64,000 bases of DNA. Source: Cristatella mucedo. Its lineage: Eukaryota; Bryozoa; Phylactolaemata; Cristatellidae. The notes beneath the pieces are model-generated. The model was given only the letters and a program-made list of their open reading frames with translations, did not search any database and was not told the DNA's origin. This document shows, piece by piece, positions 1 to 53,468 of this stretch. The stretch is from positions 6,018,001 to 6,082,000 of the forward strand of contig WPIO01000009.1 of the NCBI GenBank assembly GCA_009760855.2. The letters run 5' to 3'. The translations under genes were made by a program, and so were the position numbers. Positions within the stretch are counted from its first letter, which is position 1. Every line of letters starts with the position of its first letter.

Positions 1-16448
<16,448 letters not shown>

Positions 16449-16707
16449 AGCAGCAGGCTGCGTGACCGAGGCAACGAACTTGCGTCACCTCCACAACCAC
16501 AGGCAGTAATGACAGAGCGGTGCACTGGTAGGGTGAAGCAACTATCGTCCGGAAGTTTACGGACGGGCTGTTCTCAGCCGGATGCATGTTATATAGATGT
16601 AAAAAAATTCTCATTTTACCTGAGACATGGTATAATTAAAGTTAATTTCAAGCTTTAATTAGGGTCCCGGCAAGCTGAGCTTGCAATAATACGATTGCAA
16701 TTGGTCG

Positions 16708-16835
16708 TGCGTTAGAGCATGCTACCACTAACCATTCGATCATCCTTTCGTTGCAGTGAATTTAAATGCCTATTAATAGATTGTAATCAATTCTCTGAAT
16801 GCGCTATAAATAATGTATTGTTGTTATTATTGTTC
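16708..16835 (+). repeat. LINE family-A tail, diverged
   Basis: CTACCACTAACCATTCGATC, TTGCAGTGAATTTAAATGCC and GAATGCGCTATAAATAATG, ending in TTATTATTG. Present twice in the gene B duplicate (46798 and 47450). Confidence 0.5.
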
Positions 16836-17395
16836 AGCGAACGCGACACAGTTTGGTCACTTGTCGGAGTGTTCATAATTTTATAGGCTTCGCACTAGTG
16901 CTTAAATAGCGGCGTCGACTATATTCCACCTGGCAGATAAACGTCAATGAATGTTGCACGCTCGCGGCAGACCTGATTATTGCTGCGCGACGTTCATTTG
17001 TTTTATCTGCAAACGTATACGTTGCTGCTAAGCTAACTCTTGTGCGATATTCATAGTATTCAGACGTTCAATATTCGTCATCGGTTCTTCCGCTATCATT
17101 CTATGTACCGCTATACATCACTCGAACGTGAAACTTAGGTACGCCCTCGTAGCGCAGGCTCGCTTATATTTCCCTATGCTGCCGGTAGTGGAAATTGGAA
17201 AGATTAAATTGTAAAAGAGGATTTAATCTGGATTCAAGCGACACAATTTTACTGAAATTAAATCCACCTTAAAAGCTCCTATCCTAAAACCCTACATTAT
17301 CACCTCTGTGATCCGCACTGACAGACAGACGTAGCCTACCAAAAGCCGGAATTTGCTTGTCTTCTGTGTATTTCTCCCTAGGCCCTTGAATCGGC

Positions 17396-17670
17396 CATCG
17401 TCGTGTGACCAACATTTTACTATCTTAGATTAGATTCAGATGTCCCAGTAAACTATTGCCCAGTTTCCCTTGTTACTATCAGGTCAAAGATCCTTCAAGC
17501 GAGTGTTGCTAAGCAGCTTGTAGCAGGTATTGAAAGAACAAACTGTCAGAAACAATGTAGTCAGGATTCAAGCGTGACTACTCCACTGAAAGTGCTCTCC
17601 TACGTGTAATCAATGACATGCTACGAAAAAACGATGACCAGAATTTGACCGCCTAATCCCTGCTGGATCT
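17396..17670 (+). mobile_element. LINE family B, N-terminal RT fragment
   Basis: Reads NYCPVSLVTIRSKI-like sequence and, after a frame change, VINDMLRKNDDQNLTA. This corresponds to RT block 1 of the LINE seen intact-ish at 25685-27311. It is a dead relic; the partner is at 48285-48560. Confidence 0.6.
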
Positions 17671-17674
17671 ACCA

Positions 17675-18120
17675 GCTACCTTCAGATTCGCGGCCAGGGA
17701 GGCGACAGGTAGGCTGGCCTTGGAGGTGGGAGCCGAATCTGACAACCAGACGGGCGGCCAGGCCAGGCAATAAGGGGGCCAGCAGTCTTACAAGAGCTGG
17801 CCTCATGGTGATTGGCCAGGCTGCACGCCTCCTGCAGGTGCTGGTCGACGCCCCAGACTCCTTTTACATGGGGAGCTCTGCCCTCTCATGCCAACCCTCG
17901 TGCAACCCTCAGCGCTCCGATCCTGACTTCGCCACTGGGTACCTTGGCAAATTTTGATCAAGATATCGTATCATCAATATCGTTTCATTAGATATCCCTA
18001 TCGATCAAGATATCGTATCGGGACTCCACAGGTGACCCGTCATGTGTTACGGACCTGACCCTCACGCGGCATGGATTGAACACGATCAGACAAGTACGAT
18101 TGAAACCACACCACTGCCTC
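17675..18120. repeat. Unclassified duplicated repeat with GATATCGTATC motifs
   Basis: A GC-rich part followed by repeated ATCAAGATATCGTATC-like phrases. It sits between two oppositely oriented LINE fragments in both duplicates (partner 48565-49005). I cannot assign it to a family. Confidence 0.35.
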
Positions 18121-18124
18121 GGCT

Positions 18125-18350
18125 GCAAGACCTATCGTTGTTCACAATCGTTCAAGTAGAACATCGTGATCAATGGTGTCGAAGGCAGCTGACAGATCTA
18201 GAAGAGCGAGGGCAGTGACATTTCCGTCTTCATTGCCACGTAGAATGTCATTGTTAACACGGAAGAGAGCAGTTTCATGAAGCGCTGCCTCTTAAATCAT
18301 AATTAAAAGGTTTCGGACATTTCATTCTTTTCTATATGTTCATCAAACTG
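18125..18350 (-). mobile_element. LINE family B, RT domain fragment, minus orientation
   Basis: The minus strand reads [20 protein letters not shown], the first catalytic block of a LINE reverse transcriptase, preceded by [14 protein letters not shown]. Opposite in orientation to the fragment at 17396. The partner at 49015-49410 is longer. Confidence 0.65.
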
Positions 18351-18505
18351 CTTAGCAACAATTTGTATGCCCTCGGTGCTGAGGTCGTGGGTTCGAATCC
18401 TGTGGTGGGCAATACTTTATTGCTGCTGCAAGTTGTGAGACAGCCGTCAAGGCTCTTCTGTCGCTATACAAAACGGCTGTTAAATCAGCTAGTGTTTATC
18501 CGTCA
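18350..18505 (+). repeat. SINE-2 (tRNA-headed)
   Basis: CCTCGGTGCTGAGGTCGTGG, GTTCGAATCCTGTGG, GCCGTCAAGGCTCTTCTGTC and a TGTTAAATCAGCTAG tail. The partner in the duplicate is at 49568-49735. Confidence 0.7.
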
Positions 18506-20052
18506 CTTCTGTTTAGTATTTCTAATAGGTAATGGTGTGTTTCATCGCCGGGTCGAAATTTAGACGTCGTGTTGTTGGCTACATTTTCAAGGCTTCATTA
18601 AGCAGACAGCTTTCACCGCCAGGTTGGTTAAGGAGCCAAAAACGTCAGTTCCCTTGACTAAGGCACCCGTAAATCGATTAGAAAGGCATTTAAATCGTGC
18701 AAAATAGACAGCTGCTAAGTCACGCTGCGAAAACATGCAGGTGGCATTTCAACCATTTAATTCACACACATCCAACATGACAGGCCGTAAGGGAGTAGCC
18801 CTGAGAGAGCCCATAGTGCCGCGTTACAACTAGGTCGTGCATTTCGCTGCCAAGGCATGATTCATAATACCTACTGGTCTAGAGGGGCTCGAACGTCAGT
18901 GCGTGACGTTGCACCTAGCAGACAAGGCATCAGACTTGCTTTTGGGACAGTGACTCAGCTCGCCGTATCGGCACTTAGCACTTTATTTCCCAATACAAAG
19001 GCTTAGCTGGGTCCAAAAGCCGAAAAAGGCTCAGTGAGACTACTCCCATACACTCAATGCGGGCATTGGAGCTGCAATGAGAATGAGGACCAAAAGTGCA
19101 TTCTCATCCGACTTTGGCTGGTGCTAGCCAACGGATTCGCTCTCTCCTTCGATGTCCGTCCGTGGCGACCGTATCCACAGCTCAATACGACACCACCACG
19201 AAAACTGGAACATATTAACGATGCTCCAAGCTGGTTTCTAGAGTCGAACTGCTAGCTTCATCAGAAGGTCAGTGTCGAGTGTGGTGTATCGGCTCTATAA
19301 ACAAGAAAACAATGCACAATCCATTCTAACAATGTCCTTATCGCGGGGACGTTCTTGTGAAGCTTCCTAATGCGGCCACGGCACAACATTGTGGCCTAAC
19401 AAAAGTGTTAGCGTTTGCTGAAGGCACTAGAGTTTCTAGATCGGACGACTTAAGAATAGTGAAGGGAGCAGGGCGCTGGCCGAATCCGTACAATAATTAG
19501 TTTGGGAAACATGTTCTCATGATATTTCGACCACCATTTAGGCCACTCCCTACAGGTGCAGTGCTGCAGACGCGTTACGAGAGTCAGTAAGGTTAAGTTC
19601 TATACTTTTCGAAATCCACGTCCACTGAAGTGAAATGATGATATAATTGCTATATTCACAAGTGTTAGTGTGCATGCATTTTAATTAGGTTCCTTCCACA
19701 AGACGGCTGTCAAGGCAAGTGCTAAACGGAATTATGTAGGCATTCCAAATATCTCAAGACTAGTAGCTGATGATACGTGTGCTTCTGCAGCTCATGTGCA
19801 TGTTTAACTCAGCCTGACCATATTTTTCAGAAGTTACTTTGTTGGAGAGAGAGAGAGACTGAGTTGCTTGCTGTATTGCATGTCGAGCCGGTTCCTTTTT
19901 AATCATTAGGTAAAGGGCTGCTCATGAAGATGGTCGGAAGCAATTGAGCACAGACCAGGCCCTGATTTATCCGAAGTCACTGTCATGATAGCGACAGACC
20001 CACACGAGCCGAAGTGAATCGGTAAAGCGACCTGTGAGCGGCATGCAGCAGT

Positions 20053-20532
20053 GTGATGCTGACCCACAAGGCCCGCCACGGCATGGCTCCATCGTACCTA
20101 GCTGAACTGCTATATCAGTTTCAGCCTGTTCGCGCCCTCAGGTCCTGTGTGGACAATGAATTAGCTGTCCCATTCCTCCGCTTAAAGATCGTTGGCGACA
20201 GAATCTTTAGCTCTGCAGGTCCTAGACTGTGGAGCTCGCTTCCACAATTCTTACGCAACGAAAACTACTCTCCTACTGCCGACTGGCTCATCCTTTTCAG
20301 GGGTCCTGAGCGACTACTTTCATGCTACTCGCTACCTCAACTGCTCTCTTGACTCTGCTATGCAACCCATTTTCTCTTGGTTTCGTGAAACGAAGTCTGT
20401 TGGCTACCGAATGCGTACCGAAAGCCTCTTAGGCTGTGAGTGGGCCGTACAAAACTCTGCTGTGTACCACCCACACGTTCATTATAACTTTGTTGAGTTA
20501 CAGACGGAGATACATTACATTACATTACAATA
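20053..20532 (+). mobile_element. LINE family B, 3'-terminal fragment with (ACATT)n tail
   Basis: Codes for MAPSYLAELLYQFQPVRAL, RIFSSAGPRLWSSLPQFLR and, after a frameshift near 20290, the last residues of the family ORF. It ends in GATACATTACATTACATTAC. It is 5'-truncated and sits exactly where the close A/B similarity stops (20047/51282). Confidence 0.75.
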
Positions 20533-22074
20533 ATCCGGCCACTTTTAGTTGTGTCAGCTCAACGTTACGGTTAACGTCTTTCCCAAAAAAATCCTTGCTG
20601 CCAACATACCCAATGATGGAGCACAATGTATTCGAATTTTGAAAATCACCGACTGCCCTATCATATATCGCAATTGCTCAGCTAGGCTAAGCTCAGCTAG
20701 TCCGATTCAAGTGGTCAAGCTGTGCCTGTAGACTTTTTTATTTCTTTGCAAACCATGCTTTCAATTCATACGCTCTCGAAGACGGTAGCTTATTACCGAC
20801 CAATATGACAACACCCTAGACTTGACTCACAAAGAGAAAATAAAAATCCACCTATTCCTCACAGACTTCGCTTAGTATCTGTGAATTCTCCTTAGTGTGC
20901 TTACACTAGCCGCCGATATTGGGCATGCTATAAACAATCAGCTGGCATGCTATGAATCAAGCTTAGTTGCAATAGAGGATGTGCTACTATCCTGACTTTA
21001 CAGTATGTTAGTAAATCTTTCCATTGCTCTTGCATTCGTTTCTTAGCATTTCGCTTGGCCGCCGTCGTCCAACTCAAGCGAGAACCCTTGTAGATTAAAA
21101 TAACGCAAGGAAATAAAGCTTTTTAGCAGAGATTCAAAAAGGCTTGTACCGCTATAAAGAAACTCTAGTCTTGAAAAGCCTGCGAAATAAAAATAAACTA
21201 AAGGATGGCTGGTTGAGCATTCTCATTTACGTAGTGGTAAAAGACCCGTAGCACCTGTCACTCCAGCCTGCGACTGGAAATACGCGATCGACTGCAACGT
21301 TACTCGAACCCAAGATCCGTGGGTATCAAGCGCCTTATAGCTTGACTAAGACTTTCCACGCCTGCTCCAGTCGGCCTTTGTCTATTCGACGCACGATGAT
21401 AAAAGCTGGCTAGTCGGGCAGCTTAATGGATGAGGCACTTCGACTTGCACGGAGCATGCCAGGCATGCTAGGATGTCCGGCACGGCATGGCTCCCCAAAC
21501 CTGACGGAGGACGTAATCAGCTGCTTTTTAGCCAGTGAGTCGTCGGTGCCAGAGTGATGGGTGGATGAAAATTGATTCAGACACTAAAGGAGCGAAAGCC
21601 AAGCGACGACGAAATTAGCTACAAAATTGACTGGTAAGAGCTGCTCGCACAGCGGTTATCCTGTACTACCTCATTTCCGCTCCATGCCGGACATGACGTT
21701 GTCGCGAGTTGCGATTTTGTTTCACAGGGCCACGATTTGGTGCTCAACTTGTGTTCGGGTAATGCATGGATAGCAAGCATTCGTCCTTATGCCCTCCCAC
21801 CCATCTTCTTTACGTTCCGAGCAAAACTAGACAAAGTCTCGGAAACAACTGACATTTTGACTCTTGCATTCTGACAGCAAATCAGATTGAGCCGTATCGT
21901 GTATGCAGGCGCCTTGCCCCTGGACTAAGCTAGAGAGCTTCTACACTGACAATTAACGACGGCCCCTTTCCGACCGCTCTCATTTCGGGCACCCACGGCT
22001 TGAGAAGGTCGCACATGAAGCTCTAACGCGGAAAAACTGGCGCTCAGCACTAACCTGGAAAGGGTCGTCGGTCG

Positions 22075-46535
<24,461 letters not shown>

Positions 46536-46797
46536 AGCAGCAGGCTGCGTGACCAAGGCAATGCACTTGCGGCACCTCCACAACCACAAGCAGTAATGAC
46601 AGAGTGGTGTATTGGTAGGACGAAGCCACTGTCATCCGGAAGTTTACGGACGGACTGTTCTCAGCCGGATGCATGCTATATAAATATAAAAAAAATTCTC
46701 ATTTTACCTGAGACATGGTATAGTCAAAGTTAATTTCAAGCTTTAATTAGCGTCCTGGCAAGCTGAGCTTTGCAATGATGCGATTGCAATTGGTCGT

Positions 46798-47235
46798 GCG
46801 TTAGAGCATGCTACCACTAACCATTCGATCATCCTTTCGTTGCAGCGAATTTAAATGCCTAGAAATAGATTGAATTCTCTGAATGCGCTATAAATAATGT
46901 ATTGTTGCTATTATTGTTCAGCGAACGCGACACATTTTGGTCACTTGTTGGCCTGTTCGTAATTTGATAAGCTCCGCACTAGCGCTTCAATAGCTACATC
47001 GACTCTATTCCACCTGGCAGATAGACGTCAGTGCATGTTACACGCTCGCGGCAGACCAGATTCTTGCTACGTGACGTTCATTTGTTTTATCTGCAAACGC
47101 AAACGCTGCTGCTAAGGTTATTCTTGTGCGATGTTCGTCGTATTCTGACATTTTAATATTCGTCATCGGTTCTTCCGCTATCATTCTATGTACCGCTATA
47201 CATCACTCGAACGTGAAACTTAGGTACGCCCTCGA
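46798..47235 (+). repeat. Local tandem duplication, copy 1
   Basis: Starts with the LINE-tail phrase CTACCACTAACCATTCGATC and runs through GTTCAGCGAACGCGACACAT, TTTATCTGCAAACGC and TCACTCGAACGTGAAACTTA. It is followed by about 210 bp (47236-47446) and then copy 2. Gene A has a single copy (16708-17150). Confidence 0.75.
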
Positions 47236-47446
47236 AGCGCACGCTCGAGGGCATTCTGCTCGTGCACGGAGTCATGGACATTACTTTCAATTATCCAAAA
47301 ACTTTAAAAGACGCGCCGTTTAAAGCGAATGCTAGTACGCCGCTTTACGAAGCGTGGGTGGAACGGCGATGCGAGCAATTCAAAAGAGTTCCTTCGAGGC
47401 TATTCCGGGAAGCTTATAAAAGCAGGCTCTTCTTTTTTCACGCGTA

Positions 47447-47852
47447 CTACAACTAACCATTTGATCGTCCTTTCGTTGCAGTGAATTTAAATGCCTATAA
47501 ATAGATTGAATTCTCTGAACGCGCTATAACTAATGTATTATTGTTATTATTGTTCAGCGAACGCGACACATTTTGGTCACTTGTCGGAGTGTTCATAATT
47601 CTATAGGCTTCGCACTAGCGCTTAAATAGCGGCGTCAACTCTATTCCACCTTGCAGAGAGACGTCAATGCATGTTGCACGCTCGCGGCAGACCAGAGTTT
47701 TGCTACGTGACGTTCATTTGTTTTATCTGCAAACGTATACGTTGCTGCTAAGGTTATTCTTGTGCGATATTCGTAGTATTCAGACGTTCAATATTCGTCA
47801 TCGGTTCTTCCGCTATCATTCTATGTACCGCTATACATCACTCGAACGTGAA
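47447..47852 (+). repeat. Local tandem duplication, copy 2
   Basis: Repeats the same phrases with a few differences (GCAAACGTATACGTTGCTGC is closer to gene A than copy 1 is) and ends at TCACTCGAACGTGAACTTC. Confidence 0.75.
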
Positions 47853-48284
47853 CTTCTATTTGCACATGTTCATGAATTCACAAAGCCTCCTCTGAGTAAA
47901 GATATTATTGAATCTCAACATGTGACCTTCCTTTGGAGATTTTCCGAGGTTTCTGCATGCGCTTTTGCTACCTTAATTACACATAGGTCCTATAGAAGAG
48001 CCGAATCACATGATAACGTAGTTGTAAACGAGGCATGTCAATCGGCCATCGTTATATTTCCCTATGCTGCCGGTAGTGGACATTGAGAGGACTAAATTGT
48101 AATACAGAATTTAATCTGGATTCAAGCGACGCAATTCCACTAAAATTAAATCTACTTAAAAAGCTCCGATCCTAAAAACCCCACATTATCACCTCTGTGA
48201 TCTGCACTGACAGACAAACTTAGCTTACTTAAAGCTGGGATTTGCTAGTCTTCTGTGTATTTCTCCCTAGGCCCTTGAATCGTC

Positions 48285-48560
48285 CAATGTGAGACCAACA
48301 TTTTACTAGCTTGGATTAGATTCAGATGACCCAGCAAACTATTGCCCAGTTTCCCTTGTTACTATCAGGTCTAAAATTCTTCAAAAGAGTGTTGCTAAGC
48401 AGCTTGTAGCAGCTATTAAAATAACAAATTGTCAGAAACATTTTAGTCAGGATTCAAGCGTGACTACTTCACTGAAAGTGCTCTCCTACGTGTAATCAAT
48501 GACATGCTACGAAAAAACGATGACCAGAATTTGACCGCCTAATCCCTGCTGGATCTACCA
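48285..48560 (+). mobile_element. LINE family B, N-terminal RT fragment
   Basis: Duplicate of 17396-17670: NYCPVSLVTIRSKILQ-like text and VLSYV/VINDMLRKNDD in separate frames. Dead relic. Confidence 0.6.
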
Positions 48561-49014
48561 GCTACCTTCAGATTCGCAGCCAGGGAGGCGACAGGTAGGC
48601 TGGCCTTGTAGGTGGGAGCCGAGTCTGACAACCGGACGGGCGGGCAGGCCACGCATCAAAAGGTGGCCAGCAGTCTTACAAGAGCTGGCCCCATGGCTAT
48701 TGGCCAGGCTGCACGCCTCCTGCAGGTGCTGGTGGACGCCCCAGACTCCTGTTACATGGGGAGTTCTGCCCCCTCAAGCCCACCGTCGTGCAGCCCCCTG
48801 GGCTTCAATCCTGGCCTCGCCTCTGCCTACCTTGGTCAATTTTGATCAATATATCGTATCATCAATATCGTATCCTTAGATATCACTATCGATCAAGATA
48901 CCGTATCGAGACTCCACAGGTGACCCGTCTCGTGTGAGGGACCTGACCCCCACGCGACACGGATTGAATACGATCAGACAAGTACGATTGAAACCACGCC
49001 AGTGCCGCGTCTGC

Positions 49015-49410
49015 CAGACCTATCGTTGTTCACAATCGTTCAAGTAGAACATCGCGATCAATGGTGTCGAAGGCAGCTGACAGATCCAGCAGAGCGAGGG
49101 TAGCGACGTTCCCGTCACCATTGCTGCGTAGAACGTCATTGCTAACACGGAGGAGAGCAGTTTTAGTAGAGTGCTGCCTCTTGAATCCTGATTAAAATGT
49201 TTCTGACATTGCATTCTTTTCAATATGTTCAACAAGCTATTTAGCTACAATTTTTTAAAGAATCTTTGACAAGAATGGAAAAAGCAAAACTGGGTGATAG
49301 TTTGCCAGGACCTCCGTTTCTAAACCAGGCTTTTTAAGTGTGGGTCTAACGATTGGCGATTTGAACGACTTGGGTACGACCACTTCTATCAAATAAACAT
49401 TAATAAATCT
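49015..49410 (-). mobile_element. LINE family B, RT fragment, minus orientation
   Basis: Minus strand gives VVPKSFKSPIVRPTLKKPGL, LANYHPVLLFPFLSKIL and [17 protein letters not shown], the N-terminal half of the RT. Longer than its gene A partner (18125-18350). Confidence 0.7.
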
Positions 49411-49567
49411 AAACACGATATCGTGCATGAACAGGTGAGAACAAATACCGACGTGTCGGACAAGCCACAGGCGTTGTTCAAATCGTATTTTTCCGATCCT
49501 TTTCAATCTGTGTCAGTGTTGATTCATGCGTTGATCAGTCGTCATCCAAAAGTCTAGTTACTTGTGG

Positions 49568-49735
49568 AGCCGTTATCGCGCACTACGTAAGTCGGTTGCT
49601 TTTTATGCCCTCGGTGCCGATGTCATTGGTTCGAATCCTGTGTAGGCAATCCTTTATTGCCGTTGCAAGTTGTGTGACAGCCATCAAGGCTCTTCTGTCG
49701 CTACAAAAAAGGCTGTTAAATCAGCTGGTATTTAT
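49568..49735 (+). repeat. SINE-2 (tRNA-headed)
   Basis: CCCTCGGTGCCGATGTC, TTGGTTCGAATCCTGTG, GCCATCAAGGCTCTTCTGTC, GCTGTTAAATCAGCTGG. Duplicate of 18350-18505. Confidence 0.7.
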
Positions 49736-52169
49736 TCATTATTTATATTTAGTATTTCTATTAGGTAACGGTGTGGTGTGACTTCCATTGCCGTGTCGAA
49801 ATTTAGACGTCGTGTTTTCGGCTACATTTTCAAGGTTTGATTAAGCAGAACGACTTTCAACGCCAGGTTGGATTAGGGTCTAAAAACGTTAGTACCCCTG
49901 ACTAACGAACCCGTAATCGATAAGAAAGGCATTTAGATCGAGCAAGAAAAACAACTGCAAGTCACGCTGCCAAAAAATTCTGGTGGAATTCCAACCAGTC
50001 AATTCACACACACATCCAACCCGACAGGCCGAAAGAGGGTAGCCCTGAGAGAGCCCATAGTGCCGCGTTACAACCAGGTCGTGCATTTCGCTGCCAAGGC
50101 TTGATTCACAATACCTACTGGTCTAGAGAGGCTCGAACGACGGTGCGGGAGATTGCACCCAGCAGACACGGCATCAGACTTGCTTTTGGGGAAAGTGACT
50201 GGGCTCGCCGTATCGGCACTTCGCAGTTTATTTTCTAATGCAAAGGCTTAGCCGGGTACGAAAGCAACGAAAGGCTTAGTGAGACTACTCCCATACACTC
50301 AATGCTGGCATTGGAGCTGCAACGAAAATGAGGACCAAAAGTACGTTCTCGTCCGACTTTGGCTGGTGCAAACCGACGGATTCGCTCTCTTCTTCAATGT
50401 CCGTCCGTGGCGACCATATCCGCAGCTCGAGACGACGCCACCACAAAAACTGGGACATCTTAGCGATGCTCCAAACTGGTTCCTAGGGTCAAACTGCTAG
50501 CTTCATCAGTAGGTCGGTGTCGAGTGTGGTGGATCAGCTCTATAAACAAGAAAACACTGCACAATCCATGTTAACAATGTCTTTCTCGTGGGCACATGCT
50601 TGTGACGCTTCCGAATGCTGCCACGGCACAACATTGTGGCCTAAAAAAAGTGCTGACGTTTGCTGAAGGCACTGGAGTTTCTAGATCAGACGACTTAAGA
50701 ATACTGAAGGAAGCAGGGTGGTGGCCGAATCCGTACGATTAATAGTTTAGGAAACATCTGCTTATGACATTTCGACCACCATTTAGGCCACTCTCTATAG
50801 ATGCAGTGCTGCAGACGCGTTACGAGAGTCGGTAAGGTTAGTTTCAATACTTTCCAAAAGCAGGGTCCACTGAAACGGAACGATGTAACTGCTATATTCA
50901 CATTGTGAGTGTACATGCATTTTAATTAGGTTCCTTCTGAGAAACGACTGCGAAGGCGAGTGCTAAGTGGAATTCTGTTGGCATTCTAAATATCTCAGAA
51001 TTAGTAGCTGAAAATATTTGCGCTTCTGCAGCTCATGTACATGTTTCACTCAGCCTGAAGTTTTTTTCCGAAACTACTTCATTAGAGAGAGGGAGACTGA
51101 TTTGCTTGATGTATTGTATATCAAGCCGGTTCCTTGATAATCACGAGGTAAATGGCTGCTCGTGAAGATGGTTGGAATCAATTGAGCACAGACCAAGCCC
51201 TGATTCATCTGAAGTCACTGTCAAAATAGCGACAGACCCACACGCACCGAAGCTAATCGGTAAAGTTACGCGGGAGCGGCGTGCAGTACGAAGGTTTGCC
51301 CGGTACAAGCCTTCAAACTGCTGTGAGCGGGCTCCCTAAGCTGGTGCACTTCGGTGCGACTCTTTTTGTTTTCATAATGGTGATGTTTTTTCATTTCTTT
51401 TCTTTAATTAAGAGAGCCTGACTAGTTATTATTTAATACATCTTCACTGAATATGGCCACGTGATACGTTTTCTTTAATTCTGACAAGAACGGCTTGCTA
51501 TTAGCAAAAGACAGTTTCTATCGAGGCGATATACGGGGAACACTTTTGGCAGTGCCAGTCATCGGTAGTGATTGTTTCCTGATCTTAGTCTATAAATTAA
51601 TTCCGCCCATCACAACTCTGGTACGCAATCATGAAGCTGTTTCGAGTAACTTGGATTAGTTTGGGAAACCTGGCATCTTCAATTGCCATGATAATCCACG
51701 AGGACATAGAAAACCAGGCTGTTAGACAAACATTCCGGCCAGCTTCCGTCGTGTCACGGAGGGTCACGGTTAAAACCTTCTCAAAATAAATTCCTTGATA
51801 CCATCATAAACATCACTAGAGCGCACTGAGTTTGAAAAATCAAAATTGCCAAGGCCTTACTATAGATTGTGAAATGGTAAGCTACCATGCACTAGTCCTA
51901 TTCAAGTCGTTATGCTGTGCCTCTAAGAAACGGTCATTCCATTGCAAACCGTGTCTTTAATTCTCATGCATCAAAAGACCAAAGCTCACTACCGTCCGAT
52001 ACCACAGGGTCTCTAAATTGACTGTTAAGGTGAAGCTAAAAATCTACCAACTCCCTACTGAGTCCCTTAGTGTCTGTGAATCTTCCTCCGTGTACTTTAA
52101 CTTCGAGTTATTTGCTACAGTCGAAGCAGTCTTTTGAATATATTGTTTTTGAGTTCATCCCACAAGATG

Positions 52170-52170
<1 letters not shown>

Positions 52171-52204
<34 letters not shown>
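52171..52204. repeat. (TA)n microsatellite
   Basis: Pure TA run of about 34 bp. Not seen at the matching place in the first duplicate. Confidence 0.9.
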
Positions 52205-52209
<5 letters not shown>

Positions 52210-52637
52210 TTCATCCCCTTCCAAGAAACATTTATCTTGGAGTTCTCAGACAAACCTCATCTCAATTCTGTGTGCATGAAATCAATCTTTTTTTTATGGG
52301 TGATTTTGAATTTTTGCTTGATAACTCTTCTGGATCCGAATTCGTTTCGGGCACGGACTGACTCGCTGTGTCTTGTGGATCATGTTCACGGAACTACTCA
52401 TATCAAGGGTAGCATGCTGAGATGCCCATAGTCTGACTGAGTGGAGGGAGGCCATCTAAATTGAGCTCCGGTCGGCCATCTTCCTCTTTTACACGTGTCT
52501 AAAACCACTCGCATGCAGGACCCAAACCTGACGGACGCCAGAAGCAGCAGCTTGATAGCTAATACATCATCGGTGCCAGAGTGACGGATGGATGTAAATG
52601 GACTCAGACACTAAATGGGCAGACGCCAAGGGACGAC

Positions 52638-52715
52638 GACTGTTGCGCCTAGAAAGAGATTAAGTTCTCTGAGGGCGCTTTATCAAGTGCAATATTATTA
52701 TTATTACTGTAGCTA
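52638..52715 (+). repeat. LINE family-A tail
   Basis: GCGCCTAGAAAGAGATTAAG, TTCTCTGAGGGCGCTTTATC and a TTATTATTATT tail. Absent at the matching place near 21610, so it may be a newer insertion. Confidence 0.65.
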
Positions 52716-53209
52716 AGAAATTGACAAGCTAGGGCCGCTCGAATAGCCGATATTCTGCTGCCTCACTTCCACGGCACGACTGACCTGGATGTGAACAGGA
52801 CGAAGGACACGTTCACATTGCCCTTGGACTTCTAGTGCGACTATGAATATCCTCATTATTGTACCAGCGTCATGAGTTATGATTTCTTTTCAGTTTTCCC
52901 TTATTCGGTGCTAAACGTCTGCGCTTTAATGCACTTACGACCCCCCCCCCCCAGATTCGGGCGATATTATCAAAAATCTCAGAAATAACTTGCAAGGCTC
53001 TCGCACTTCGGCGGCACCTCAGCTTGAGCGCTCTTGTGCAAGCCAGTACCATGCTGCTGGGCTGAGCTGCAGTGAAAATTAATGACTGGTCACTAGTAAA
53101 CCTCCAGACCGATCTCATTTCGGGCAACCACAGCTTGAGAAGGTCGCACAGGAAACTCTCACGTGGAAAAACTGGCGCTCAGCACTAACCTGGAACGGGT
53201 CGTCAGTCG

Positions 53210-53468
53210 TTACTGACGTTTCAACCGGTCGGCGGCTGCAGCCGGCTGAAGTGGCGGCTTATTCCGAGGTTGTGGCTGCGGCTGTACAAGGCCCGAGACT
53301 CTGGGGCACGTCTTTGGCGGTGGCTTGAGACTGGGTTCGGGCAGAGGACCGGTAACGGTGGCGAAGGCAGCAGCTCCAGATGTGGCAGGCAAGCCGCCAC
53401 ATTCAGAGTCGTCGCCATCTTTCAGAAATTGCCTCTTCGGATACGGAATCGGCTTGCCGCCAAAGATG
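53210..53468 (-). CDS. Cdk8: Gene C exon 11 (terminal, Pro/Gln-rich tail)
   Basis: Encodes [20 protein letters not shown], then [38 protein letters not shown] and a TAA at 53210-53212. It is 117 nt longer than gene B exon 11 and has no Ala run of the B type. Confidence 0.85.

Larger units (their letters stand above)
16449..22074. other. Spacer between gene A start and gene B stop
   Basis: The 5.6-kb spacer should hold the gene A promoter and the gene B 3' UTR. It contains LINE fragments of both families, a SINE and a LINE copy at 20053-20530. From 18506-20047 it pairs with 49736-51282. From 20900 to 22074 I see only diverged similarity to 52090-53209 and no feature. Confidence 0.5.
46536..53209. 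other. Spacer between gene B start and gene C stop
   Basis: A 6.7-kb spacer with a local tandem duplication, LINE fragments, a SINE and a TA run (52171-52204). The segment 51283-51732 replaces the LINE found in A at 20053-20532. From 52090 to 53209 only a LINE tail (52640-52712) and weak similarity to 21440-22074 are seen. Confidence 0.5.

Noticed and set aside
19034-19255. A small conserved gene present in both duplicates (also at 50279-50500)
   Set aside because: Both copies are open, but recent duplication explains the similarity; no domain, splice signals or codon bias supports coding.
20053-20352. A host gene encoding MAPSYLAELLYQF
   Set aside because: The same protein end occurs in the LINE nested in gypsy (25745-26131) with the same ACATT tail, so it is a retrotransposon fragment.
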